Origin: CANKHA01 sp963731585
GTDB lineage: Bacteria > Pseudomonadota > Alphaproteobacteria > Rhizobiales > Xanthobacteraceae
Length of the DNA: 64,000 nt
Assembly (NCBI GenBank): GCA_963731585.1
Contig: CAVSWC010000012.1
Span: forward strand, 124,001 to 188,000
Reading direction: 5' to 3'
Made by a program: the position numbers and the translations under genes. The notes under the pieces were generated by a model. It had not been told where the DNA came from. It did not search any database and worked only from the letters and a program-made list of their open reading frames with translations. Shown piece after piece: positions 1 to 9,482 of this stretch. Each line of letters begins with the position of its first letter. Within the stretch, counting starts at the first letter, position 1.

Positions 1-1212
1 CTCCAGTGCCGGGCGGTCGCGCTCGCCCACGACGGAAAGGATGGACGGCTGCTCGCCCTGCGACCCCTGACCTTTGAGTACATTCTGGAACATGCGCGCG
101 AACAGACCGTTGCTGCGCGCGATCTTGCCCGCCTTATCGACAGTGGCGATGGCCATCGGCGTATTGTGGAAGAAGCGCATGAAGCGCACTTCCGCCGCGC
201 GCTGCGGATCGGTGCCGTCATCCCGCGCGCGGTTGAGCACGAGCGTGCGTGAAGCCCCGGCCGCGCCGTCGGCCCCGAACGCGACCTTGTGAAAGAGCCG
301 CACCGGCAGCGTGCGCCCGCCGCGGGTTTTTAGGTCTAGATCGAAGACCTCGGTCTTCACATCGCCGGGCGCGGCCGAGAGCGCGGTGAGCAGCGCCGCG
401 CCTTCACCCGACACAACATCCGCGATCGTTAATCCGCCGGAGCCTACCTGCGCCAGGTCGTGGTCGAGCCAATTCGCCAGCGTGGCATTAAGGTAGACGA
501 TGTCGCCCTGCGCATCGACGGAGAAGAAGCCCGCCGGCGCATGATCAAGGTAATCGATGGCGTGCTGCAATTCCTGAAAGATATTTTCCTGCCGCTCGCG
601 ATCGCGCGTCACCTCGGCGATGGTCCAGACCGCAAGATTGAAGCCGCTATTGCTATCGCCGAGCGGGCGCACCCGCAGGCGAAGCCAGCGGGCCGGGACG
701 TCATTCAGTCCCGGGATACGGACCTCCTCCTGCAGCCTGCGGCCTTCGCGCGCGGCCTTCAGCAGGCGGTAGACGGATTCGGAGACATCGGGATCGCCGA
801 TAAAGACGCGCTCGACAGGGCGCACATCGTTGGCATCGGCCGCGTCAGTAAGATCGAGATAGGCGCCATTGGCGTAGAGAACGTGACCGTTTTGATCAGT
901 CACCAGAAGACCGTCGGAAGCACCATCGAGGATGGCCTTGGCGATGGGATTCCCGGACGTCTTGCCCGGAAAACGCAGGATGCCGGCGGCAAGCGCAAAC
1001 AACGAAAAAACCCCGACGCTCGCCAAAATGGCCAAGAGCGCGGTGATGTATTGCCCGGCGATATTGCGTTCGACGAAGAGAAGCCCGGTCGCGGCACCGA
1101 CCAGCGCAAGCGCCACGACAAGAACCAGCCCGATACTGCCGCCGCGGGCGGTGGCCGGACTGCGGTCGACGGCCATGCGCTCCGAACGTCCGATGGTTTC
1201 CTGCGTAGCCAT
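1..1212 (-). CDS. cckA: CckA-type hybrid sensor histidine kinase, N-terminal part (runs off window)
   Basis: The frame stays open from an ATG at 1212 to the window edge (404 codons), so the kinase core and any receiver domain lie outside. Two hydrophobic segments sit at about residues 26-47 and 53-78. PAS-like sensory segments follow, including ILDGASDGLLVTDQNGHVLY, DHAPAGFFSVDAQGDIVYLN and FFHNTPMAIATVDKAGKIA. This layout (two membrane helices then PAS repeats) and the DHAPAGFFS-type PAS fit CckA, the membrane kinase that feeds phosphate to CtrA through ChpT in alphaproteobacteria. Neighbours fliO and dksA agree with that, from memory of related genomes. The catalytic residues cannot be checked, so another PAS histidine kinase is possible. 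No strong Shine-Dalgarno precedes the ATG. Confidence 0.65.
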   Translation of the reverse strand, partial: MATQETIGRSERMAVDRSPATARGGSIGLVLVVALALVGAATGLLFVERNIAGQYITALLAILASVGVFSLFALAAGILRFPGKTSGNPIAKAILDGASDGLLVTDQNGHVLYANGAYLDLTDAADANDVRPVERVFIGDPDVSESVYRLLKAAREGRRLQEEVRIPGLNDVPARWLRLRVRPLGDSNSGFNLAVWTIAEVTRDRERQENIFQELQHAIDYLDHAPAGFFSVDAQGDIVYLNATLANWLDHDLAQVGSGGLTIADVVSGEGAALLTALSAAPGDVKTEVFDLDLKTRGGRTLPVRLFHKVAFGADGAAGASRTLVLNRARDDGTDPQRAAEVRFMRFFHNTPMAIATVDKAGKIARSNGLFARMFQNVLKGQGSQGEQPSILSVVGERDRPALE

Positions 1213-1729
1213 ATTCGGCTCGAATCCCGTTCCGGTGCGCTCGAAGCAGCGCCCTTCTTGAGTGCCCCAGCCAGGGCCGTCCGCGCAAGGGTTTCGCTGG
1301 CAAGCAGCCTGATAATCAACGGGAAATCACCCGGGACAGGCGCATCTCGCAGCCGATGGCCTCGGCTGCCGCTTGTAAAGGCTCAATTGAATCTGGGCCG
1401 ATGTCGTCTGCTGTATGCGCGCGTGCGCGACATGGCAGGAACCGGATATTGGACGGGCATGTGCCCACTCGTCGTTCCGCAGGCCCGCGGAAACGACACC
1501 CCTACCATGGTAAGCAGATATTGCCAGAGCCGGGGATGCCGGTTAACGGTCGTAGCACACAACAGGGCCTTAAATTGCCGGTCCCTTGAAGCGACGGGCA
1601 TTGACGACCAACCGAAGTCCAAATGTAATGATTTTGTCACTATCGCAGTAAGCAATTATTACCGCAGCCGTTACCAAGTCGGGCGATCCCGCCGCATCTG
1701 GTCCGAGTAACCTGAAAGACGAAAAGCCC
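1213..1729. other. Intergenic region between divergent cckA-type gene and fliO
   Basis: This 517-base gap separates two divergently transcribed genes and should hold both promoters. I see no protein-like frame in it. One clear hairpin lies at 1471-1497 (arms GTCGTTCCGC and GCGGAAACGAC, one bulged A). The stretch at 1625-1700 is noticeably AT-richer than its surroundings, consistent with the fliO promoter. Confidence 0.4.
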
Positions 1730-2693
1730 ATGTTCGACACGCTGTTCGGCGCGGACGTCTCGCCCGCTTTGAAATTCTTCATTCTCTTCGTGATCGTGCT
1801 GGCTCTGATCGGCGTTATTGCATGGCTCGTGCGCCGCTTCGGCGCGAATCCCTTCGGCGGTTCTTCCGCGCGCGGACGGCAGCCCCGGCTCGCGGTAGTC
1901 GACGCCGCAGAGGTGGACGCCCGCCGGAAGCTCGTCATCATCCGGCGCGACAATGTCGAGCATCTGCTGATGATCGGCGGCCCCACCGATGTCGTGGTCG
2001 AGCAGAATATTGTCCGCGCCAGCAGCGCGCCGCGCGACAAAGGCGGCGGAGCCAACCATCGGCCGCGCCCAGCCTGTTCCCGATACTCCCCCACGTCCGG
2101 CGTCCGTCGCCGAAGGCGCCATGTGGCCGCTGCAGCCGCAAGCGGAAACCGATGGACGCACGACGCCGCGCGCTGCCCCGGAAGAGCCGATGCAATGGAC
2201 TTGGCCGGCGCATTCGGAACCGCAGCGCCCGCCGCCCCGGCCCGAGCCTCGGCTCGAGAAGCCGGATACAATGACGAACTTGGCGGATGAGCTCCCCGCG
2301 CGGCCTACGCCACCGCGTGAGCCGCATTTCACACGGCCGGCCACGCCGCCGATGAGCCGCCCCACTCCGATCGCGCCTGCACCTGCCGCTTCGGCGGCAA
2401 AGATCGAGAAAGTCGAAAAGATCACCGCTGCCACCGCGCCGGATCAGAATCTGGCTGAGAAGGCGAACCGGATGGAACCCTCGCTGCGCCACTCAAATGA
2501 GCCACGCATCGCCCCCGAGGCTCCTGGGCCCGCTACGGATGAACCGCCCGGGCCGCCCCTGGAGCAACGTGGCACGCCTTTGCAGCCGCAACCGGTTCGA
2601 ACCGAAGCCAAGCCGGCACCATCGAAAGCGCTGTATGACAGCCTCGAAGAAGAGATGGCGAGCTTGCTCGGTCGTCCCCCGGGAAAGACCTAA
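1730..2693 (+). CDS. fliO: Flagellar biosynthesis protein FliO-like (frameshifted in this sequence)
   Basis: FliO is a small membrane protein that helps assemble the FliP/Q/R export gate of the flagellar secretion system. The first ~100 residues show one transmembrane helix (FFILFVIVLALIGVIAWLVR) and the FliO-type beta-rich segment RRDNVEHLLMIGGPTDVVVE. The reading frame must shift by one base near 2030-2050 to continue into a long proline-rich tail that ends with LYDSLEEEMASLLGRPPGKT, an ending I recall from Bradyrhizobium FliO proteins. Removing one base gives 320 residues. The proline-rich tail is lineage-specific and probably disordered. No other flagellar gene is in the window, so the assignment rests on the N-terminal domain and on the dksA/cckA context. 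Confidence 0.65.
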
Positions 2694-2875
2694 TGACGCT
2701 TTCTTCCGACTGCCGAGTTGGGTGACGGTGGTGATCTCGCAGAAGCTCTCGTTGTCGGACTCACCGAGCGGTGATCCACATCACGCTCTGCTCAGGTGTC
2801 GGCACAAGGCCGTCTTCGGCAGCGTCCCTTGCGGGACGCGCTTTTTCCAGATGCAGTCTCCTGCCCGCCGGAATG

Positions 2876-3316
2876 CTATTCGTCCCGGTATACACGCTCA
2901 CGGCGTTCGTGCCGCTCCTGCGCCTCCACCGACATCGTTGCGATCGGCCGGGCTTCAAGGCGCTTGACCGAGATCGGCTCGCCGGTTTCCTCGCAATACC
3001 CGTAGGTGCCATCGTCGATGCGCTGCAACGCAGCGTCGATCTTGGCGATGAGCTTGCGCTGGCGGTCACGCGCCCGCAACTCGATCGCCCGGTCGGTTTC
3101 CGATGAGGCGCGATCGGCCAGATCGGGATGGTTTTGGTTTTCGTCCTGCAGATGTTGCAGGGTGTCCTTGGCCTCCTTGAGGATTTCCTCCTTCCAGGCG
3201 AGCAGTTTGTTGCGGAAATGTTCCCGCTGCCGCTCGTTCATGAAAGGCTCTTTATCGGATGGCCGGTAGTTTTTAGTTTTCTCCGCAGTCACCTGCACCT
3301 TGGTCGCTCCGTGCAT
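2876..3316 (-). CDS. dksA: DksA/TraR-family RNA polymerase-binding protein, single-cysteine type
   Basis: DksA binds the RNA polymerase secondary channel and, with ppGpp, adjusts transcription initiation. The 146-residue product has the N-terminal coiled-coil (about residues 28-100, with the acidic tip DLADRASSETD) and the C-terminal globular part TYGYCEETGEPISVKRLEAR. The classical four-cysteine zinc site is reduced to one cysteine: the other positions are Glu, Met and Glu/Ala (YCEETG and ATMSVEAQERHE). From memory this degeneration is common in Hyphomicrobiales DksA, so it is probably functional without zinc. An internal start (MNERQREHFRN) is possible. It lies in the fliO/cckA neighbourhood. 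Confidence 0.88.
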   Translation of the reverse strand: MHGATKVQVTAEKTKNYRPSDKEPFMNERQREHFRNKLLAWKEEILKEAKDTLQHLQDENQNHPDLADRASSETDRAIELRARDRQRKLIAKIDAALQRIDDGTYGYCEETGEPISVKRLEARPIATMSVEAQERHERRERVYRDE

Positions 3317-3656
3317 TTTGTTTTCCTAGGCGAGTTTCCTCCTCGCGGGCACGCTTATATAGCGGGGCGGAAGCCCGGACAATCACTGAATAGTGGCCGC
3401 AGCCGTCGCCCGGCGGATGAAATAACAAATTGAAATACTTAGGATTTTTGAGAAAATGGGCACGCCTCGGTTGTGGCGTGGCGGCCGGTGCGCGGAGCAA
3501 TTTGACGCCTAGTGGACTTGGCAGTTCCGCTTCCATGCGCAAATTGATCTCCGGCCACACAGGGCCGAATCAGCGACGCCCAGCCGCGAACTGTGCCGCG
3601 ACCGGTTTAGGCGGCCTGAGATCAATGTGTTAGCCGATCGGCGCGCCGATGCCGGC
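3317..3656. other. Intergenic region upstream of dksA
   Basis: These 340 bases separate dksA and msrB, both on the minus strand, and should hold the dksA promoter. Just beyond the msrB stop are two short palindromes (ATCGGCGCGCCGAT and GCCGGCCTACGCCGGC, about 3637-3665) that could stop transcription, although no U-run follows. I see no gene here. Confidence 0.35.
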
Positions 3657-4167
3657 CTACGCCGGCCCTGCGTCGGCGGCAGGCGTGAATTTCAGCGCCA
3701 CGCCGTTCATGCAATACCGCAGGCCCGTCGGTTTCGGTCCATCCTCGAAGACATGGCCGAGATGACCCCCGCAGCGTCGGCAATGCACTTCGGTGCGGGT
3801 CATAAATAGCGATCTGTCAACCTTGGTTCCGATCGCGTTCGGCAGCGGCTGCCAGAAGCTCGGCCAGCCGGTGTGACTTCTCATATTTCGTCTCCGCAGA
3901 GAACAGCGGCAGATCGCAGCCGGCGCAGGCGTAAATACCCTTGCGCTTCTCGCGATTGAGCGGGCTGGACCCTGGATATTCGGTGCCGTGCTTGCGCAGC
4001 ACGTCGAACTGCTGCTTGCTAAGGAGTTTGCGCCATTCCTCTTCGGCTTTCTGCACTTCGAAATTCCCCTCGGTCAGCGCGCTTGCCGCGTTGGGCCACC
4101 GCACGACCGCGAGCGCCGCGAGGCCGGCGCCTGCGAGCAAATAACGACGGGTGCATTTCATTGTCAT
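3657..4167 (-). CDS. msrB: Peptide-methionine (R)-S-oxide reductase MsrB with Tat-type signal (frameshifted)
   Basis: MsrB reduces methionine-R-sulfoxide in oxidised proteins. The N-terminus MKCTRRYLLAGAGLAALAVV is a twin-arginine-like export signal, so it probably acts in the periplasm. Zinc-binding pairs CAGC and CRRC are present, as are GWPSFW and the catalytic RYCMN motif. Frame is lost at 3875-3880, where GACTTC in the plus strand should read GACTC; deleting one T joins ...AETKYE to SHTGWPSF and restores a full-length protein. I chose 4167 because an AGG-rich ribosome site sits before that ATG; starts at 4191 and 4161 are also in frame. The inserted base falls in a GANTC site, which points to sequence error rather than decay. 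Confidence 0.85.
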
Positions 4168-4248
4168 GGCTTGCCTGCCTTTGTGCATCAAAGCGTCATT
4201 CCTGAGCTATATACGGACGGCCAGGACTTCCAGTTACATCCGATCGGT

Positions 4249-5908
4249 TCAGCTGTCGGCCGGGAGTTTGCCGGCCGCGGGTGTCGCCTCCGCATCCAGC
4301 GCAATCTTAGATTCCGCCTCGTCTTTGCGCCTATCACCGCCAGCTGCATTCGGTTTTTTCGGTGCCCCCGGCTTTGTGGCGGCGCGCCCGCTTTTGTCGG
4401 TGTTGGGGCATGATCGTGTCGCGGGTAGCCTGGGGCGCGGAAGCCTGATTGGCCGGGGCTGCCGCCAGTTCTGAAAAAGCAATTTTCGGCGCAGTCGGCT
4501 TAGCCGGCGTCAATGGATTTTCCGCGACGGGCAGCGCGCCGTCAGTTTTCTCGGCAATCGTGGGTGCCACTGCGTCAGCGGGAAACGTGGGCTCCTCGCG
4601 CAAATCGGCCGGGCGGCTGAACTGCGCGTTCAGGCGCTCGTGAATGCGGCGCGTCCAATAGAGCCCCTGAGCCGCGGCGCGGCCGCCTACGCCGCCCGCC
4701 CAGACCAGGTCATAGGGCGAGAACAACCGCCAGGTTCGGTCGCCCTCGACCATGCCGCGCGCGATCAGATCGCCCGCCATGGCAGTGGTGTTGAAGCCGT
4801 GGCCGCCGAAACCGCTGGCGACCCAGACCCCGCGCGCCATTTCGCCAATCTGCGGCATTTTGTGCACGGCGCGTCCCAGCGTCCCTGACCAGACACGATC
4901 CACCGTGACGCGGCCGAGCTGCGGAAAGGCGCGGCGGATATCGGCCGCAAGCCGCCTGGCGTAGCGTTTAGGGTCCGCGGCCCACATGGTCATGCCGCCC
5001 GCCCACATCAGGCGGTCGCCGTCAATAATGCGATAATGGCTGTCGGCAAAGACGCTGTCGCTGACGCCGCCCTTGTAGATGATGGCTTTCTTCAGCTTGT
5101 CGCCGAGTGGGGCGGTGGTCGCCACAAAGGTCGTGATCGGCAGAAGACTATCCGCCAGCCGGGGCATCAACGCGCCAAGTCCGGTATTGCCCGCCAGCAC
5201 AATTCGCGCCGCGCGCACGCGCCCCGACGGGGTACCGACACGCTTGCGGATACCAGCCGGATCGAGCGAAAGCGCCGGCGTATGTTCGAAGATGCGCACG
5301 CCCGCCTGCTCGGCGGCCACCGCCAGCCCAATCGCGTAGTTCATCGGATGGATATGGAAGGCGCGCGGGAAATGAATGGCGTTCTGGTAGAGCGGACTCT
5401 TGAGCTGTTCCCGTACCTGTTCCGCAGACCAGGCGTCCGCTTGCGCGCCGAAATCCTCGCGCAACAACCTCGCCTCCTCGCTTAGCCTGGGATTTTCGCG
5501 AAATTTCGCGACCGAGAGCCATCCGTTCACCGGATCGACCCCGGGCATGTTGGTTTCGCGGATGGTCTCGCGCACGTAATCCAGGCCGCGTTCGGACAAC
5601 GCCCAGAGCTCCTTGGCTTGCTCCAGCCCGACCCGCTCGATGATCCGCTCGAGGCTTTCGAGATATCCCGGCAGCACGAAACCCAAATTGCGTCCGGAAG
5701 CGCCGGACGCCACGGTCTGAGCCTCCAGCACCGCGACCGACCATCCGCGTCGCGCAATCTCGCGCGCGGTGGTCAGGCCGGCGAGGCCGCCGCCAATCAC
5801 GCAGACATCCACATCGAGATCGAAGGTCAGCCGGGGGCGTTCCGGTGCCGGTACCGTCGCTTCCGCGTACCAGCTTGCCCCGTCGGAGATCGAATCGTCC
5901 GAGTGCAT
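4249..5908 (-). CDS. FAD-dependent oxidoreductase of the DAO family (amine-oxidase-like)
   Basis: The protein opens with a dinucleotide-binding fold (VCVIGGGLAGLTTAREIARR, about residues 34-53) and contains the DAO-type segment SGASGRNLGFV and a C-terminal flavin segment WVASGFGGHGFNTT. It resembles gamma-glutamylputrescine oxidase and other cytosolic FAD amine/amino-acid oxidases; the substrate cannot be read from the sequence. One frame runs to 4334, but a better low-complexity tail (SGRAATKPGAPKKPNAAGG) continues in the next frame to a stop at 4249. A single extra base near 4405-4415 would join them (552 residues). The Ala/Pro/Lys-rich last ~120 residues lie outside the catalytic domain. 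Confidence 0.75.
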
Positions 5909-6099
5909 TCAGATCCTTTTGTAAATTTCACGCAGCCACTTCACGCTGGCTACGTAGGCTTTGCGAGCAGCCCGAGCCGAATTTAGACCGGATTACTCGG
6001 AAAATCGACGGTAGTACGGCCTTTCGCGAAACTGACGCAATACGGTTGCATTCTGCGGCGAGGCAGACACAATCATGTGAACATCGCCAAAGGGCTGAC

Positions 6100-6627
6100 A
6101 TGCGCACTCTCATGCTGCTGCGTCACGCCAAGGCGGTCCCCGCGGACGGCAAAGTCCGCGACCACGACCGTCCGCTCGCCTCCCGCGGCCAGAAGGATGC
6201 GCCGAAAATCGGCGCCTACATGGTCCGGCATCAGCTTCTGCCCGACCGCGCGCTTGTGTCGCCCTCCAGACGCACGCGGGAAACCTGGGAGCTCCTGGGC
6301 CCCGCGCTCGGCAAGCGGACGCGCGCAACCTATGAGCAGCGGTTGTTTGACGCCTCACCGCAAACCATCCTCGACCTCATCCAGGAAACTGGCACCGCCG
6401 GCGAAACGCTGCTGGTCATCGGGCATAACCCCAGCCTGCATCGCGCAGCAGTGGGACTGATCGCGACCGGCGACCTCGACGCGCGTGAACAGCTGCGCGA
6501 AAACCTGCCGACCAGCGGCTTGGTGATCATCGAATTCCCCTTTGATGACTGGCGGAAGCTGCACGCGCAGGCCGGACGGCTCAGTCATTTTGTGACACCA
6601 AACCTGCTCAAGGCTGCAACCGACTAA
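6100..6627 (+). CDS. sixA: SixA-type phosphohistidine phosphatase (histidine phosphatase family)
   Basis: The 175-residue product begins MRTLMLLRHAK, the RHG-type catalytic motif whose histidine is phosphorylated, and has the second histidine in VIGHNPSLH (about residues 105-113). SixA-like enzymes dephosphorylate phosphohistidine proteins such as HPt domains or PTS proteins. The frame extends further 5', but the motif defines the start at 6100. Length fits SixA (150-180 residues). The real target is unknown; the PAS kinase about 5 kb away is only a loose hint. Confidence 0.82.
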   Translation: MRTLMLLRHAKAVPADGKVRDHDRPLASRGQKDAPKIGAYMVRHQLLPDRALVSPSRRTRETWELLGPALGKRTRATYEQRLFDASPQTILDLIQETGTAGETLLVIGHNPSLHRAAVGLIATGDLDAREQLRENLPTSGLVIIEFPFDDWRKLHAQAGRLSHFVTPNLLKAATD

Positions 6628-6791
6628 CGCGGAGTGCGGAAACCTCCCGCAAGACCGCGGCGATTTTCGCCATAAGGCCTTCCGACACCGGCATTTTTCC
6701 GGCTTGCACACCGGTTAGCGTGAATAACAATCGAATTGTTCTTTATCCGGAATGCCCTTGCATTACAGTCACGGGCGATGAGGGGCCTCAA

Positions 6792-8243
6792 ATGAGCAAA
6801 ATCTCCGATTTTCTGGCGCGCAAAACGTCGCTTGGCGACAAGGATCCGATTTTCTTGCCTCCCACGCAGGACGCGGCCCCGCCGGCGAGCGCGCTTGAAG
6901 GTGAGGTCGCCGCGGCCGGCGGCACGCGCCTCGGCGCGGAAAACGAAGCGTTGCGCAGTCTGGTGATCGATGCGGCGCGCAAGATCGAAGATCTCGACAA
7001 TCTCAAGCTGGCATTCGGACGGATCATCGATCCGCTGCAACGGACCCTCCAGGCACTCGAGCAAGAGACCGCCCGCAACGCCAGCCTGCTCAGCACCGTG
7101 AGTGAAAGCCGCGCAGCGGCCGACGGGCTGCGGGAGAATTTGCAGCAGAGCGAGAAGGCAGTCGCTTCGCTGTCGGCGATCAATGAAAGGTTGCAGCTGG
7201 AACTCGAACAGGTCGGGAAATCGGCGTCCACCCTCGAAAGCACGCGGATCGAGCTCGCTAACGAAAACACGCAGAAGAACACGCAGATTGTCGAGCTTGA
7301 GAGCCGGCTATTGGCGGAAAGCATCGCCCGTCAGGCCATGGCCGACGAGCATCGGATCGTCACTGGCCAGGCACAGGCCGCCACCAGTCGGCTCGGGACG
7401 GTCGAGGCTGAAATCGTTGCGGCGCGGCAGAAGCTTGCGCTGTCGGACGACGAAAGGCGTTCGTTGCAAACTGCGCTGGACCAGACGCTGGCCGAAGTCA
7501 GCCGCATCTCCCGCCAATTGACCGACAGCAATCACGCACTGGCCACCGCGCAGACCCGGCGGACGCAGCTCGAAAACAGCTTCGCGGATGCTGAGGGCGA
7601 GCGCAGGCGGCTGGTTACTGCCCTGGATGAGGCTAACGAGCGACACCGCGCCGAAAGCAGCACCCAGACCATGCGGCTTGATGCGCTGCAGTCACGCGCT
7701 GCCATGGCGGAGAAACTGCTGGCGGAGGCGCGGACCAATCTGACGGCGCGCGCCGACGAGATCAGGTCGTTCGAGCGCAAGATGACGGACGCCACCATTG
7801 CCCGCAGCGCGACCGAAAAGAAGCTGGCGCAGATCGAAAGCACGCAGCAGGCGCAGGAGCGGCAGACCAACGACCTCGAACAGGCGCGCGCGGCACTGCT
7901 GGAGCGCAACACGGCGCTTGGCAAGAACATGCGGACGCGCGAAATGGAACTGGCGCGGGCGGAAGAGAAGATCCAGTCCTTGAGCGACCTGATTGCCCGG
8001 CTGGAAACCGACATCCAGACAGGCCGCTCCCGCATGGACAAACGCGTCGAAGAGCTGAATGCGCTGCTGGAACACGAGCGCATGGACCGCGCCGTGGCGG
8101 AAGGCGCGCTGGAAGCCACCCGCAAGGACAATGCCCGGCTGCAGCGGGAGAATTCCAGGCTGGAAGCTTTGACGCGTCAGGGCGACGACGCGCTGGCCGG
8201 CAAACGCGGCAAGAGCAACGTCGAGCCGATCATCAAGAGCTAG
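6792..8243 (+). CDS. Crescentin-like coiled-coil (intermediate-filament-like) protein
   Basis: The 483-residue product starts MSKISDFLARKTSLGDKDPI and then, from about residue 45 to 465, is almost uninterrupted heptad-type sequence rich in Ala, Glu, Arg, Gln and Leu (for example LDNLKLAFGRIIDPLQRTLQ), ending in a short basic tail (KRGKSNVEPIIKS). There is no signal peptide or membrane segment. This resembles the long coiled-coil proteins of Hyphomicrobiales annotated as crescentin-like, which may form cytoplasmic filaments affecting cell shape or polarity. Sequence alone cannot separate that from other long coiled coils. The stop overlaps the convergent MFS gene by four bases. Confidence 0.6.
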   Translation: MSKISDFLARKTSLGDKDPIFLPPTQDAAPPASALEGEVAAAGGTRLGAENEALRSLVIDAARKIEDLDNLKLAFGRIIDPLQRTLQALEQETARNASLLSTVSESRAAADGLRENLQQSEKAVASLSAINERLQLELEQVGKSASTLESTRIELANENTQKNTQIVELESRLLAESIARQAMADEHRIVTGQAQAATSRLGTVEAEIVAARQKLALSDDERRSLQTALDQTLAEVSRISRQLTDSNHALATAQTRRTQLENSFADAEGERRRLVTALDEANERHRAESSTQTMRLDALQSRAAMAEKLLAEARTNLTARADEIRSFERKMTDATIARSATEKKLAQIESTQQAQERQTNDLEQARAALLERNTALGKNMRTREMELARAEEKIQSLSDLIARLETDIQTGRSRMDKRVEELNALLEHERMDRAVAEGALEATRKDNARLQRENSRLEALTRQGDDALAGKRGKSNVEPIIKS

Positions 8244-9482
8244 CGCGCGACGCGGTCGTCTTTCTCCGGCACCACGCTCTGCACGCGCCAGAGTTCCGGG
8301 AACAGTTTTATCCATAATAGCGCGATGGCGATGGCGCCGAATCCGCCGATCAACACCGACGGCACCACGCCGAATATCGCCGCCATCACCCCGGACTCGA
8401 ATTGTCCGAGCGTGCTGGCCGAACTGGTGAACATCGAACTCACCGACATCACCCGCCCCAGCTTATCGTTGGGGGTGCGCGACTGGATCATCGACTGGCG
8501 GATGACGGCATTGAGTGTATCCATCGCGCCGTAAACCATCAGCGCGGCAAGCGACAGCGGCAGCCAGCTGGAGATGCCGAACACCAAGACCGTGAACCCG
8601 TAGATGCAGAGCGCGCATATTATGAGCTTGCCTGAATTTCTGCGGAGCGTGACGCGGGTCAGGAAGATGGTCGCAATCAATGCGCCAACGGCGGGCGCGG
8701 AACGCAGCAGACCGAGACCCCAGGGACCGGTCTGCAGGATGTCCCGCGCATAGACCGGCAACAACGCGATCACGCCACCAAGCATAATGACGCAGAGGTC
8801 GAGCGAGATCGCTCCGAAAATGATCCGGTTCTCGACGTAGATAGGTGAAGCCGGCGAATACGGTCTCGAAAGTGATTGGTTTCTTTTCGCGTGGCGGATA
8901 ACTCAGCCGGATGAAGCCCACCAGAATGCTCGCCGCAAGGAAGGCAAGGAAGCAAAGCCCGTAAACGATTTCAGGACCGAAGATATAGAGGATGCCGCCA
9001 AGCGCCGGCCCGCTGATGGTCGCGACTTGGTTCGCCATCGCACCGCCGGCGACCGCGCGCGAAATCATCTCCTTCGGCACGATACCGGGCACCAGCGTGT
9101 TTAAGGTCGGCGTATCGAAGGCGCGGCAGAAGCCGATTGCCAGCACGGTTGAAAAGATGACGTATACGCTCAGCGTTTCAGTGAAACTTCCGACCGTGAG
9201 CACCCCTGCGCATATCGCCTTGCCTATCTGCGCGAGGCGTATCACCCAGCGGCGGTCATAATGATCCGCCACATGGCCGACCAGCAGCGTGCCGGGCACT
9301 GAAGGGATAAACAGAAGCAGGCCGACGAGGCCGAGATCGAGCGCGCTATTGGTCAGGTCATAAACCTGCCAGCCGACCGCCACGAACAACATCTGATAGG
9401 CGAGCGCAGTGGCGACGCGGGTCGCAAAATAAATCCGATACTGCCCGTGGCGCAGCAGCGAGAACTGGTCGTCGGGAGTCAT
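8240..9482 (-). CDS. MFS transporter, EntS/MFS_3-like exporter (tandem copy 1, frameshifted)
   Basis: This is a membrane exporter of the major facilitator superfamily. The MFS signature loop appears as GHVADHYDRRWVIRLAQIGK (about residues 69-88), and hydrophobic helices run throughout, ending LLWIKLFPELWRV. The frame breaks near 8835-8840, where one extra base separates GFTYLR from ENRIIFGAISLDLCVIMLGG; without it the protein has 413 residues. The start overlaps the stop of the next MFS gene by four bases (ATGA), so the two form an operon. It is the tandem paralogue of 9479-10721, with exactly the same length. The substrate is unknown. Confidence 0.8.

Noticed and set aside
460..1710. 416-codon open frame on the plus strand
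   Set aside because: It is antisense to the CckA-type gene, with Arg/Asp/Gly-rich sequence and no family features; the minus-strand PAS-domain protein explains the region.
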